From Methanomicrobiales archaeon (GTDB taxonomy: Archaea; Halobacteriota; Methanomicrobia; Methanomicrobiales; Methanospirillaceae): a DNA stretch of 64,000 nucleotides. Where the stretch lies: contig JAAYCY010000055.1 in NCBI GenBank assembly GCA_012729535.1, positions 166,854 through 230,853 on the forward strand, in the 5' to 3' direction. A model generated the notes under the pieces. It was not told the DNA's origin and did no database searches. It saw only the letters and a list, made by a program, of their open reading frames with translations. A program made the translations under genes and the position numbers. Below are positions 19,216 through 28,422 of this stretch, one piece after another. Positions within the stretch are counted from its first letter, which is position 1, and each line of letters opens with the position of its first letter.

Positions 19216-20163
19216 TTAGATATATCCGAATGACTTTAACGTAACATCCGGGTTAACTTCACCGACGTGGTATACTTTCCCTTCGGTCAATTCATTAATC
19301 GTAACTTCTGCCGGGGAGAAGAGTGAAGTATCTATCTGGTAAAAATCAAAATTTGCTTCTTTGAATATGTCGTAAAACGGTTTTCCATATCCTTTAGATT
19401 TGTTGCTGGGTATTTTTTCAAGGTAATCCTTGATCTCAGGGGCTTTCATGGTCAGGTTAATCTGTCCATGGTAGATAGTTGCATCATTTGTAGTTCCCAT
19501 TGCCTTTGTAGCATCTGCTTTTACCGGTGGAATTGGAGCAGAACCGATCGCTGCAGTAATCTTAGTTGTGTCAAATCCCAGTTCATTCAATTTGTATATC
19601 GCAGTTTCGACACACCGGCCACATACCTGTATTGATCCTGTCAGGGATGCGGTAGGCGCAACAACGGCACATAGGTTTTCGACATCGATTCCACAGTCCT
19701 TTGCAATCTTCTCCATCACTTCACCATTGGGAAGGTGGTCTGATTCAAGAGCAATAACTGCATCATCGCTTTCATCTTCGTATCCGATAACTTCAAAGGT
19801 ATGCTTGGGTTTTAAGGCAAGAGCACGTGCCGGTCCTGAACCCATGGCAAAATAATTACCAACCTTTACTGTCCAGCCGGCTTTTTGTGCTCCAAGGCAG
19901 GAGATTGCCGGATAGTCGGTAGATACCTCAATAAAGGGCATAGGAACATGCTTTATCTGACCCATCCGGAAGTTGACTTCACCAAGTCCTCCCATACAAA
20001 TCTCAGTAAAAGCCCTGCCTGCAGCATATCCTCCTGGAACCGATACACCACAATCTACAATTTTGGCGCCATTATCAAGTTCATGATAGGCGACGTTGAA
20101 ATCTTCAGAATAGTTGGCTAAATTATCGAATATCTCAAGTGCTAATTCATTAACGCTAATCAT
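19216..20163 (-). CDS. mch: methenyltetrahydromethanopterin cyclohydrolase
   Basis: 315 residues, the typical length. The enzyme interconverts 5-formyl-H4MPT and methenyl-H4MPT in the CO2-reducing branch of methanogenesis in the cytoplasm. Family segments seen include NELALEIFDN at the start, CGVSVPGGYAAGRAFTEICMGGLGEV and YFAMGSGPARALALKPKH. It is single-copy in methanogens and is a strong lineage marker. The start ATG has an AT-rich region upstream with a TATA-like element near 20233-20247, inside the 3' end of orc1/cdc6, suggesting its own promoter. Confidence 0.97.
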   Translation of the reverse strand: MISVNELALEIFDNLANYSEDFNVAYHELDNGAKIVDCGVSVPGGYAAGRAFTEICMGGLGEVNFRMGQIKHVPMPFIEVSTDYPAISCLGAQKAGWTVKVGNYFAMGSGPARALALKPKHTFEVIGYEDESDDAVIALESDHLPNGEVMEKIAKDCGIDVENLCAVVAPTASLTGSIQVCGRCVETAIYKLNELGFDTTKITAAIGSAPIPPVKADATKAMGTTNDATIYHGQINLTMKAPEIKDYLEKIPSNKSKGYGKPFYDIFKEANFDFYQIDTSLFSPAEVTINELTEGKVYHVGEVNPDVTLKSFGYI

Positions 20164-20241
20164 GTTCGAACCCCCGTAGAGTACCTAATCATCTCTGATG
20201 CACGGGTATTGAATCCTTCGTTTTGCTTTACAAAGACATTT

Positions 20242-21366
20242 TTATAGATATAATGCAATTTTATCAGGATCGTAGCGAAGGTTAATAAGTCGTGTCCTTC
20301 CCCTTCCATCCCGGTATTGGAGATTAATCAGGCGAAGGTTGTCCAGTTTTCGGAGAGCTTCGTAGTATATGGTATACCCGAGTTTGTGTTTTTTCTTTAC
20401 CAGGGTATAAACTTCCCCAGAAGTAAGCTGCTCATCACCCCGTGATAACTCTACCAGGATCTTTAGCAGTTCTTTTTCTTCACGGCGCAGGGACACAATA
20501 GAGTATTTCAGGTGTAAATATCGTGATATTTTATAGGCTTCATGAATGTGCTCTTTACTGATTTCACGCACGGCATCTTTTTCTGCGTTCATCGCAGCTC
20601 GTTTTATCATATCAATACCGACTCGCATATCTCCGCTTCCCAAGGTATGGTCGACTACTTCCTCTAACAGTGAATCTGAAAGAACCCCCGGGTACAGGCC
20701 CTGCATTACCCGTTCTTTAAGTATCTGGTATGTTTCATCATGTGAATAGGGTGGGAAATAGACTTCAGTCGGTGCAAAAACCGAGGTTACTCTCACGTCC
20801 AGTTCCCTTGAGAGGTCAACATCCATGTCTGATATGATAACCATGACTCCGATCCTGGTCCCTGGATAGGTCTCATGTGACCGTAAGAGGAGGTAGAGAA
20901 TTTTATTCAGTTCATTTTCGAACAGGAGATAATTTGCATCGTCAAGGGCTACCAGCAGGACCCGGTCTTCGGCAAGCAGAATTTCTGCGATGGAATCAAG
21001 GACTCTCTTATATGAATTTCCCGCTGCCGAGGGATTATGCCCCTTTAGCTGCCGGTAAATCTGTGACAGGATCATGAACCGTGAATTTTCTACCTGGCAA
21101 TTTATGTGGATGGGAATCATTTTTGATTTGATTTCTCCGATGTCCGAAAAGACCTTTTTTACCGAGGTAGTTTTTCCGGTTCCAGGTGTTCCTTTCAGGA
21201 GAGCATTAAGCGGTCTTGATCCCTTGATTCCCGGCCGAAGGAGAAATGCCATTTCACGCATCTGTCCCTCCCGGTGATTGAACTGATCAGGGATGTAATC
21301 TATTTCAAATATATCAGGATCCCGAAACAGGGTCTCATCCCACATCAGCATATTCTTCAGGGTCAT
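20242..21366 (-). CDS. cdc6: Orc1/Cdc6 replication initiator
   Basis: 374 residues. It is an AAA+ ATPase with Walker A GTPGTGKTTSVKK near residue 60 and a Walker B-like segment VALDDANYLLF. The C-terminal winged helix, about 285-374, has KLGYTIYYEALRKLDNLRLI. Archaeal Orc1/Cdc6 binds origin recognition boxes and loads MCM. Methanogens often have several paralogues and only some sit at an origin. The 183 bases upstream hold no clear origin recognition boxes. It shares this intergenic region with the divergent DUF368 gene. Confidence 0.95.
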   Translation of the reverse strand: MTLKNMLMWDETLFRDPDIFEIDYIPDQFNHREGQMREMAFLLRPGIKGSRPLNALLKGTPGTGKTTSVKKVFSDIGEIKSKMIPIHINCQVENSRFMILSQIYRQLKGHNPSAAGNSYKRVLDSIAEILLAEDRVLLVALDDANYLLFENELNKILYLLLRSHETYPGTRIGVMVIISDMDVDLSRELDVRVTSVFAPTEVYFPPYSHDETYQILKERVMQGLYPGVLSDSLLEEVVDHTLGSGDMRVGIDMIKRAAMNAEKDAVREISKEHIHEAYKISRYLHLKYSIVSLRREEKELLKILVELSRGDEQLTSGEVYTLVKKKHKLGYTIYYEALRKLDNLRLINLQYRDGRGRTRLINLRYDPDKIALYL

Positions 21367-21549
21367 CAGGCAGTCCTTTTTTTAATGCGTCTGGCAGATT
21401 ATTGCTAAGCCAAGCTGCAGTTCATAAATGCAGGCGTAAAGTCAAAAACATTTCGCTATCTTTCAGGTTTTTATAAATATTCTGTTTCAGTGAAAGGGTT
21501 TCATTGCATTATCTGGAAATAGCAGGAGATAGAATACATTTGAGCAAAT

Positions 21550-22413
21550 ATGAATATTGTATCACTCATTCGTGAATATCTCCCCGTTGTCGCCAAAGGT
21601 GTCCTTATGGGGATTTGTGATATTATCCCTGGTGTTTCCGGTGGGACTATTGCATTTATAACAGGGATTTACAGCCGGCTTATCAGTGCCATTGCTCACA
21701 TTTCTCCTCTGTTCATTCGGGATCTCATCTGTTGGGATGTCCCTTCTATGAAAACCCGGCTTGAAGAGATGGACATTATCTTTTTGATAACCCTTGCCGT
21801 TGGAATCGGCTCAGCGTTTCTTCTAATCTCACGGATTATTCTCTTTCTACTGAATACTTATCCTGTGCAGACGAATGGTTTTTTTCTGGGTCTAATCCTG
21901 GCATCATCCATTCTTTTGTTTGCTCCACTCCCCCGAAGATATCTGGGTGGATTTGTTTTTCTTTTTATTGGCATAATTATTGGACTAGGTATAGTAATGG
22001 CAAACCCCCAGGCACTAGGGCATTCATATCCAATTCTCTTTATTACTGGGTTTATTGCCCTTTGTGCCATGATACTTCCAGGTATATCAGGAGCATATAT
22101 TACTCTCCTTTTTAACCAGTATGAGTTCATGCTGGATGCAATCAGGACATTGTCATTGATGGATATCGGAGTATATCTTACCGGTGGGGTTATTGGTATT
22201 CTGACATTTACCCGGCTTTTAAAGTACCTGCTCAAGTATTACCATGATATGATCATTGCTTTTCTTACTGGTCTAATGCTTGGGACATCAAAATTGCTTT
22301 TTGACAGGGCAACGGTTTCTGTTCCTGCCGGACCAGACCTGTTAGTTTTTATTGTTCTTGGGATCCTGGTTGTCGGTTTATTCCAGGTTGTACAGACACG
22401 GATGAGCAGGTAA
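21550..22413 (+). CDS. DUF368 membrane protein (polyprenyl-phosphate translocase family)
   Basis: 287 residues and about eight membrane helices. It carries the two DUF368 signature repeats, IPGVSGGTIAFITGIY near residue 26 and LPGISGAYITLLFNQYEF near 178, an internal duplication. Bacterial DUF368 proteins have been implicated in recycling undecaprenyl phosphate across the membrane. In an archaeon the cargo would presumably be dolichyl phosphate used for glycosylation; that is inference. The upstream TATA-like TTTTTATAAATATT near 21468-21482 is a likely promoter. The gene converges with apgM with 2 bases between stops. Confidence 0.85.
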   Translation: MNIVSLIREYLPVVAKGVLMGICDIIPGVSGGTIAFITGIYSRLISAIAHISPLFIRDLICWDVPSMKTRLEEMDIIFLITLAVGIGSAFLLISRIILFLLNTYPVQTNGFFLGLILASSILLFAPLPRRYLGGFVFLFIGIIIGLGIVMANPQALGHSYPILFITGFIALCAMILPGISGAYITLLFNQYEFMLDAIRTLSLMDIGVYLTGGVIGILTFTRLLKYLLKYYHDMIIAFLTGLMLGTSKLLFDRATVSVPAGPDLLVFIVLGILVVGLFQVVQTRMSR

Positions 22414-22415
22414 AA

Positions 22416-23573
22416 TCAGGAAATAAAAAGGGGCATCAGGGCCGGTCCGGGTATCAGACCATACATCCCATTTTCTCCCTCTTTTTCTGAGAAAGAAGCA
22501 GTCTCATCCTTGTCTTTTCCGAGTATAGCAAAAGGGACGGGCTCAGAAGTATGAGTTTTAAGCCGTATCGGGGTTGGGTGGTCCGGCAGAACGGCAATTC
22601 TTCCGGAAAAATTTTTCATGATGGTGCCAATCATTTCGTCTACCCGTTCAATGGCTAGGATTTTCTCCTCTAAGCTTCCCATGTGGCCGGCCTCATCCGG
22701 AGCTTCCACGTGGATGAATAAAAAATCAAGGTGTTGTAACGCATTGAGAGCGTATCGTGCCTTGGCCTGGTAGTCAGTGTCGATAAACCCGGTAGCTCCA
22801 GGAACCCTAATTATCTCCATTCCGGCATACGTCCCGATACCATTGAGGAGGTCAACAGCAGATATAATCCCGCCATTAAGTCCGGTCATTTCAGAAAAAG
22901 ATCTGATGTCTGGTCTTTTTCCACCTGACCAGGGCCAGATAGAGGTTGCCGGTTTTTTCCCCTGCCTTATTCTTTCCAGGTTTACCATGTGATCAGCAAA
23001 TATCTCCTCACTGGTTTTCATTGCCTGCATGAGTTTTCCAGCATCCGGGCCTTCTGGAAGGTACGACCTGATCTCCTGACCGGTGATATCATGTGGAGGG
23101 GTGGTATTGCATCCTCCTCCCCCTGGAATGATTAGAAGGTTCCGGTAACTAATCCCCGGGTAAAATTGCATCTCTGATACATGTTCATTGAGAGATTCCA
23201 GTAATGCAGCCCCCTCTTCGCTGGATATGTGCCCTGCATTGAAATCGTCCATGTTTTCATTCCTCACCGTTACCAGGTTACACCGGTATGCAATATCCAA
23301 AGGTCCCAGGTTAATTCCCATGCTGGCAGCTTCTAATGCTCCCCGGCTGGTATAACAGGAAACCGGATCATATCCGAGAACTGAAAGATTAGCGACATCA
23401 CTTCCCGGGGAGTATCCATCTGGAACAGTCTGAACCATTCCCATGGCCCCTTCCCGGGCGATATAATCCATGTTTGGAGTATGAGCAACTTCCAGTGGAG
23501 TCTTACCAGAAAGGTTTGCAAGTGGTTCGTCAGCCATACCGTCTCCGAGGATAATACAGTATTTCTGTTTCAT
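22416..23573 (-). CDS. apgM: archaeal 2,3-bisphosphoglycerate-independent phosphoglycerate mutase
   Basis: 385 residues, alkaline-phosphatase superfamily. The N-terminal CIILGDGMADEP supplies the first metal ligand Asp. SPGSDVANLSVLGYDP holds the nucleophilic Ser region; HVEAPDEAGHMG and VLPDHPTP supply further metal ligands. It interconverts 3- and 2-phosphoglycerate in gluconeogenesis and glycolysis in the cytoplasm. It lies 3 bases downstream of the epimerase gene on the same strand, so both are likely co-transcribed. All expected motifs are present. Confidence 0.94.
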   Translation of the reverse strand: MKQKYCIILGDGMADEPLANLSGKTPLEVAHTPNMDYIAREGAMGMVQTVPDGYSPGSDVANLSVLGYDPVSCYTSRGALEAASMGINLGPLDIAYRCNLVTVRNENMDDFNAGHISSEEGAALLESLNEHVSEMQFYPGISYRNLLIIPGGGGCNTTPPHDITGQEIRSYLPEGPDAGKLMQAMKTSEEIFADHMVNLERIRQGKKPATSIWPWSGGKRPDIRSFSEMTGLNGGIISAVDLLNGIGTYAGMEIIRVPGATGFIDTDYQAKARYALNALQHLDFLFIHVEAPDEAGHMGSLEEKILAIERVDEMIGTIMKNFSGRIAVLPDHPTPIRLKTHTSEPVPFAILGKDKDETASFSEKEGENGMYGLIPGPALMPLFIS

Positions 23574-23576
23574 AAT

Positions 23577-24506
23577 TCATGACTCCAGTGTAGCCCTGAC
23601 GGCTACCCTGACGCTTTCCCTGCTGTTTATCCCTGGAATATATCCCAGGTCTTTGAGCCGGGTAATATCAAGCTGCATTTTTGGCACATCGCCTACCCAT
23701 CCCCGACTACCTCCTGTAAACCGGTATTCAGGACTAAGACCCATCTCCTCAGTCACAATATCAGCAATATCTGTTACGGATATCCAGTCTTCTGAACCGA
23801 TGTTATACGTATTTACGACATTATTCGTATGGTCAGCAACAAAAAGAATAGCCTGAATGCATTCACCAACTTCAAGATATGATTTTGTCTGTTTTCCATC
23901 TCCGAGTATCTCAAGTTCGGCAGGATTTTCCTTGAGTTTCCTGATAAAATCAGTGATTACTCCATGACCTGATCGTGCACCGATAATATTTGCAAACCTG
24001 AATGACCATGCCCGCATGGAAAAGCTGTGTGCATATGCAGATATGAGTGCTTCACAGGCAAGTTTAGAGGCGCCATATACAGATACCGGTTCTAATGGTG
24101 TGTATGATTCAGGTGTCGGGATGATCACGGCCTCACCGTAAACGGTTGATGTGGATGTGAATACAATCTCCCGAACACCTGATTTCCGCATCGCCTCAAG
24201 AACCCGGTGCGTGGTTATTATGGTATTATTGAGCTGTTTGTCCGGTGAAAAAGCACTTTCCCTGACATCCGGATCTGCTGCCAGATGATATACCCGGTCA
24301 GCCCCGGCGACATGCTCCTGCCAGCCATCAGACAGGAGATCTGCGCTTACCAGGGTGACCCGTTTAGTATCCAGATGGGTCCTGAGAGACTCAATATCGC
24401 CTGAAACCAGAGAATCTATGACAATTACGTCGTCACCGGCGTTGACCAGGTGGTCTACCAGGTGCGACCCGATAAACCCGGCCCCGCCGGTCACTATACT
24501 GCGCAT
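23577..24506 (-). CDS. NAD-dependent nucleotide-sugar epimerase/dehydratase
   Basis: 309 residues, extended short-chain dehydrogenase. The N-terminal Rossmann motif is VTGGAGFIGSHLVDHL. The catalytic Ser/Thr lies in TSTSTVYGEA and the Tyr-Lys pair in SVYGASKLACEA (YxxxK). It resembles archaeal UDP-glucose 4-epimerase (GalE-like) proteins, but the exact sugar cannot be told. A role in making activated sugars for surface glycans fits a cell with many secreted proteins. It is divergent from the marker-12 gene with 43 bases between starts, and upstream of apgM in one unit. Confidence 0.85.
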   Translation of the reverse strand: MRSIVTGGAGFIGSHLVDHLVNAGDDVIVIDSLVSGDIESLRTHLDTKRVTLVSADLLSDGWQEHVAGADRVYHLAADPDVRESAFSPDKQLNNTIITTHRVLEAMRKSGVREIVFTSTSTVYGEAVIIPTPESYTPLEPVSVYGASKLACEALISAYAHSFSMRAWSFRFANIIGARSGHGVITDFIRKLKENPAELEILGDGKQTKSYLEVGECIQAILFVADHTNNVVNTYNIGSEDWISVTDIADIVTEEMGLSPEYRFTGGSRGWVGDVPKMQLDITRLKDLGYIPGINSRESVRVAVRATLES

Positions 24507-24549
24507 CCATACTCATATCCCCTTCCATATACCTAAATGTATAACAGCA

Positions 24550-25425
24550 ATGTTTGTCGGAATAGATCACGGAACTACTGCCATGCGTTTTGCCGGGGGC
24601 GGCCGTGTTTTTAAGATACCGCGTGCAGAAGCAGTGTCGTTCCAGCTCTCTGATCTTACCTGTCTTACAAAAGGTGAAGAATTAGAAGGTTTTGCCATCA
24701 CCTATTCAATGGGTGATAATTTCTCTGAAATAACTCACATAAGTGCCCTGAAAAACCGTGGGCTGGTAAGCAGGGACGGGGCCGGAGAGCATACCGGTGG
24801 AGGGACCCACGTTTTTGATATTATCCGGGATAGTGGTATTCCGACAATCGCAATTCCCGGCCTGCATCGGGGGTCGAATACGGATACCAGGTTCAAAGTC
24901 TATTCACACCAGGCAAGTCCTGAAAAGATCGGTCTTGCCTATGAAGTAGCGTCCCGACTGGGGCCGGATTTCATCGTTTCAGATATCAGCTCCAACACCG
25001 TGACGCTGCTTATCAGGGACGAAACCATTATTGGCGGGTTTGATGCCTGTGTATTTGCCCCCGGGTGGGTTCATGGAGCGCTTGATCTTGATGCAATTCG
25101 TGCCATCGATGCCGGGCAGCTCACAGCTAACGATGCGTTCCTCCGGGCCGGAGTACGAGATAACCTGGATGCTTCAGTTCAGATTTCTGCTCTTGCGATG
25201 TTTGCAGCCATGGAATGTGCTTCCCTTCGCCTCTTAGCACCACAAGCTCCGATTGCATTATGTGGCAGCAGGGCTTCTTCCGTATCTGAAGAAATATCAT
25301 CACTACTTAAATGTAACGTACTGATCCTTGATGAATGGACTGCGGCCATAGGTCTTTCCCTGATAGCAGAGGACGTATTTTCAAAAAATGTAAAAGCAAT
25401 CCTTGGTATCCCGGTCAGACTTTAA
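24550..25425 (+). CDS. methanogenesis marker 12-like protein (ASKHA fold)
   Basis: I place the start at ATG 24550 (291 residues, MFVGIDHGTTAMRF). The frame is open upstream to 24355, but that part overlaps the divergent epimerase gene. The N-terminal GIDHGTTAMRF is a phosphate-1-like loop of the sugar kinase/Hsp70/actin fold, and DFIVSDISSNTVTLLI is a probable second phosphate motif. Length and content match the protein family conserved in methanogens as marker 12; its reaction is unknown. It is followed 28 bases later by the por operon in the same direction. Confidence 0.75.
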   Translation: MFVGIDHGTTAMRFAGGGRVFKIPRAEAVSFQLSDLTCLTKGEELEGFAITYSMGDNFSEITHISALKNRGLVSRDGAGEHTGGGTHVFDIIRDSGIPTIAIPGLHRGSNTDTRFKVYSHQASPEKIGLAYEVASRLGPDFIVSDISSNTVTLLIRDETIIGGFDACVFAPGWVHGALDLDAIRAIDAGQLTANDAFLRAGVRDNLDASVQISALAMFAAMECASLRLLAPQAPIALCGSRASSVSEEISSLLKCNVLILDEWTAAIGLSLIAEDVFSKNVKAILGIPVRL

Positions 25426-25453
25426 TTTTATATGATTAATCGTGTAAAATAGT

Positions 25454-26008
25454 GTGGGAATTTTCTTGAGAGAGTTACGGATCCATGGGAGAGGTGGTCA
25501 GGGCTCAGTTACTGCAGCTGAACTGATCGCCGTTGCTGCCTTTAAAAGCGGAGTATTCTCGCAGGCTTTTCCGGCATTTGGTGTCGAGAGGAGGGGTGCA
25601 CCGGTTCAGGCATTTGTACGGTTCTCAAATGAGAAAGTGCGGCTGAGAAGCCAGGTATACGAACCTGATTATGTTATTGTCCAGGACAGTAGCCTGATCA
25701 AGGATGTCGATGTCTTCTCAGGGATGAAGAAGGGTGGAATCATTCTCATTAACACGAGTAGTGAAATCCAGGAGAACATCCCAGAAGGTGTCAGGTTCAT
25801 CCCGATTGATGCTACCAAGCTGGCGCTTGAAATCCTTGGTGTGCCAATCACTAATACGACCCTCATGGGAGCGTTTGCAGCAGCAACTGGGGAAATAAGT
25901 CTTGAAGCGCTTGAAGAAGCAGTCCGGGAACGCTTCTCCGGTTCACTCGCAGAAAAAAACGTCGCTGCATCACGAGCAGCATATGAGCTGATAAAGGGAG
26001 GTGCCTGA
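25454..26008 (+). CDS. porG: pyruvate:ferredoxin oxidoreductase gamma subunit
   Basis: 184 residues from GTG 25454; a TTG a few codons in is an alternative. Family features are RIHGRGGQGSVTAAELIA at the N-terminus, AFPAFGVERRGAPVQAFVRF and NTTLMGAFAAATGEI. It is the gamma subunit of a four-subunit 2-oxoacid:ferredoxin oxidoreductase, which makes pyruvate from acetyl-CoA and CO2 in methanogens. Gene order gamma-delta-alpha-beta with 0-2 base spacing is that of por rather than kor or vor operons. Confidence 0.9.
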   Translation: MGIFLRELRIHGRGGQGSVTAAELIAVAAFKSGVFSQAFPAFGVERRGAPVQAFVRFSNEKVRLRSQVYEPDYVIVQDSSLIKDVDVFSGMKKGGIILINTSSEIQENIPEGVRFIPIDATKLALEILGVPITNTTLMGAFAAATGEISLEALEEAVRERFSGSLAEKNVAASRAAYELIKGGA

Positions 26009-26010
26009 AT

Positions 26011-26268
26011 ATGGCATTGAGAGTAGGCTGCGCAGCACCTCCGGGTCAGGCCAGGGATAATAAAACCGGGTCATGGCGAGTTTTTCGTCCAGTTTTTGAT
26101 CATGATGCATGTACTTCCTGCGGGATGTGCCAGTTGGTCTGTCCTGAAGGCTGCATCATGAAAAATAATGACAAATATGATCCTGATTATGATTTCTGTA
26201 AAGGATGCGGGCTCTGTGCCCATGAATGCCCGGCAAATGCCATCGCCATGGAAACGGAGGAGAAATAA
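26011..26268 (+). CDS. porD: pyruvate:ferredoxin oxidoreductase delta subunit (2[4Fe-4S])
   Basis: 85 residues. Two ferredoxin-type clusters are clear: CTSCGMCQLVCPEGC and CKGCGLCAHECP. This is the electron-transfer subunit between the thiamine-diphosphate subunit and ferredoxin. The stop is followed directly by the alpha-subunit ATG at 26269, and a GGAGGAGA ribosome binding site for it lies in the last codons here. Confidence 0.93.
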   Translation: MALRVGCAAPPGQARDNKTGSWRVFRPVFDHDACTSCGMCQLVCPEGCIMKNNDKYDPDYDFCKGCGLCAHECPANAIAMETEEK

Positions 26269-27429
26269 ATGAAAGTAATCCTTGAAGGCTCACATGCAAT
26301 AGCAGAGGCTATACGGCTTGTAAAACCTGATGTTATATCTGCCTATCCCATAACTCCACAGACACATATTGTTGAACGCCTTGCTGAAATGGTTGCAGAC
26401 GCAGATCTTGACAGCGAATATATTTGTGTAGAGAGTGAGTTTTCTGCCCTCTCCGCTGCTCTCGGTGCATCATGTGCCGGTTCACGTGTGTATTCAGCAA
26501 CATCCTCACAGGGGCTTCTCTTCATGGCAGAGGTATGTTTCAATGTAGCAGGAATGAGACAGCCGATTGTCATGTCAATAGCAAACCGTGCTATCAGTGC
26601 ACCACTTTCCATCTGGAATGATCAGCAGGACTCTATCGCACTTCGTGATGCGGGATGGATTCAGTTATATGCAGAGGATGTTCAGGAAACATTTGACCTT
26701 CATCTCCTTGCATACAAAGTTGCAGAAGACCACCGGGTCCTACTTCCGGTGTTTGTCTGTTTTGACGGTTTCATCATATCGCATACCTATGAACCGGTAG
26801 AAATTCCGGAAGAAAAAGACGTCGCAGCATATATTCCACCATATGATCCGGTAAACAAGCTTGATGCAGATGAACCTTTGAGCATGGGGATGTATGCAAC
26901 ACCTGATTATTATATGGAATTCAGGTACGAAATGGACCGTGCGATGGTTCGTGCCCTGGATGTTATAAAGCAGGCTGGCAGGGAATTCAAGGACCGGTTT
27001 GGAAGGGACTATTGTGAACTTATTGAGTGCTACAAGCTGGATGATGCAGATGTTGCCATCGTTGCTCTTGGGTCTGTCTGTGGAACCATTAAGGATGCCA
27101 TTGATGAAATGAGAGCTGACGGCAAAAAGGTTGGACTGCTTAAGATTCGTTCATTCCGGCCTTTCCCTGCAGAAGACATAAAAAAGGCATTGTCCGGTAT
27201 AAAAAAGATTGGTGTCTTTGAAAAGAATGTTTCCATTGGGGCCCGCATGAAAGGCGCAGTAGGATATGAAGTGAAGGATGCCGTGAATGATTCGTCAGTG
27301 CAGGTATTAAGTTATGTTGGGGGTCTTGGTGGCCGTGACATCCGCATCGCTGATATTAAAAAGATGACTGAAGCAATCGAGGCTGGTAATGGTGATTGTT
27401 TCTTTGGAATCCGCGAGGAGTTGATCTAA
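26269..27429 (+). CDS. porA: pyruvate:ferredoxin oxidoreductase alpha subunit
   Basis: 386 residues. The N-terminal part has the pyrimidine-binding domain pattern SAYPITPQTHIVERLAE and VESEFSALSAALGASCAG with ATSSQGLLFMAEV. Domain II includes LLKIRSFRPFPAEDIKKAL. It forms the core heterodimer with PorB for reversible pyruvate oxidation. Length fits PorA. It lies directly between porD and porB, with no spacing. Confidence 0.93.
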   Translation: MKVILEGSHAIAEAIRLVKPDVISAYPITPQTHIVERLAEMVADADLDSEYICVESEFSALSAALGASCAGSRVYSATSSQGLLFMAEVCFNVAGMRQPIVMSIANRAISAPLSIWNDQQDSIALRDAGWIQLYAEDVQETFDLHLLAYKVAEDHRVLLPVFVCFDGFIISHTYEPVEIPEEKDVAAYIPPYDPVNKLDADEPLSMGMYATPDYYMEFRYEMDRAMVRALDVIKQAGREFKDRFGRDYCELIECYKLDDADVAIVALGSVCGTIKDAIDEMRADGKKVGLLKIRSFRPFPAEDIKKALSGIKKIGVFEKNVSIGARMKGAVGYEVKDAVNDSSVQVLSYVGGLGGRDIRIADIKKMTEAIEAGNGDCFFGIREELI

Positions 27430-28317
27430 ATGGCAGACCGATCTCTTGAACTGGTAGACTGTGGCCACCGTGCCTGTGGAGGTTGTGGACCTGCTTTTGC
27501 AGCTCGCCTGATTCTTAAGGGAGCCGGAGAGAGAACGATAATCTGTGCTTCAACCGGGTGCATGGAAGTATTCTCTACTCCATATCCCCAGACATCCTGG
27601 AAAGTTCCCTGGGTCCACTCACTCTTTCAGAACGCTGCAGGGGTTGCATCTGGAGTTGAATCAGCCCTTAAAAAACAGGGACGAAATGAAAATGTAATTT
27701 GTATCTCTGGTGATGGGGCAACTTTTGATATCGGAGTGCTTTGTATCAGTGGTGCATTTGAGCGTGGACACAATATCACGTACATCTGCTATGACAACGA
27801 AGCGTACATGAATACCGGTATCCAGCGGTCTGGTGCTACACCATTTGATGCCAGTACCACCACTTCACCGGCAGGAAAAAAGAGTTTTGGAAACGACCGG
27901 CCCAAAAAAGATATGCCCCAGATTCTTGCAGCACATGGTGCACCATATGTTGCAACCTGCTCAATCGCATACCCGAATGATGTAATAAAGAAGGTAGAAC
28001 GTGCAGTAAATACCGAAGGCCCCTGTTATATTCAGATCCATACACCTTGTTGTACTGGTTGGGGATTTGATGGATCAAAGACGATTGAACTTGGCAAACT
28101 TGCAATAGAGACAGGATTGTGGGTAAATCTTGAAATTGTAAATGGAAAAGTAGAAAAAGCTAAGAAAGTAAAACGAAAACCGGTTGAGGAGTATCTCAAG
28201 GTTCAGAAACGGTTTGCTCATCTCTTCAAGCCGACACCTAAAACAGATGAGATTGCAAAGATCCAGGCAATAGCCGATGCCAATGCTGAAAAGTATGGAA
28301 TCGACATAAAACTATAA
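27430..28317 (+). CDS. porB: pyruvate:ferredoxin oxidoreductase beta subunit
   Basis: 295 residues. It binds thiamine diphosphate and a [4Fe-4S] cluster: CGHRACGGCGP at the N-terminus gives the cluster cysteines, GDGATFDIGVLCISG with YDNEAYMNTGIQRSG is the diphosphate/Mg site, and HTPCCTGWGF is the late conserved segment. It is the last gene of porGDAB. About 100 AT-rich bases follow before the next gene, with a T-rich tract after the stop. Confidence 0.94.
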   Translation: MADRSLELVDCGHRACGGCGPAFAARLILKGAGERTIICASTGCMEVFSTPYPQTSWKVPWVHSLFQNAAGVASGVESALKKQGRNENVICISGDGATFDIGVLCISGAFERGHNITYICYDNEAYMNTGIQRSGATPFDASTTTSPAGKKSFGNDRPKKDMPQILAAHGAPYVATCSIAYPNDVIKKVERAVNTEGPCYIQIHTPCCTGWGFDGSKTIELGKLAIETGLWVNLEIVNGKVEKAKKVKRKPVEEYLKVQKRFAHLFKPTPKTDEIAKIQAIADANAEKYGIDIKL

Positions 28318-28422
28318 TTTTTACTGATCACGGTAACGATTACGTTTGAAATTATCTTTCTTGGAATTAGGTAATGGGTATATTTAAATACCGTTCAGCT
28401 AACAATTTAATATTCTGTACGG

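Noticed and set aside
21367..21549. Replication origin next to orc1/cdc6
   Set aside because: Only one weak box-like stretch (TTTCAGTGAAAGGG near 21485) and an imperfect inverted repeat are seen; not enough for origin recognition boxes.
23653..23856. Short plus-strand frame inside the epimerase gene
   Set aside because: Antisense shadow of a well-supported gene, no domain and no ribosome site.
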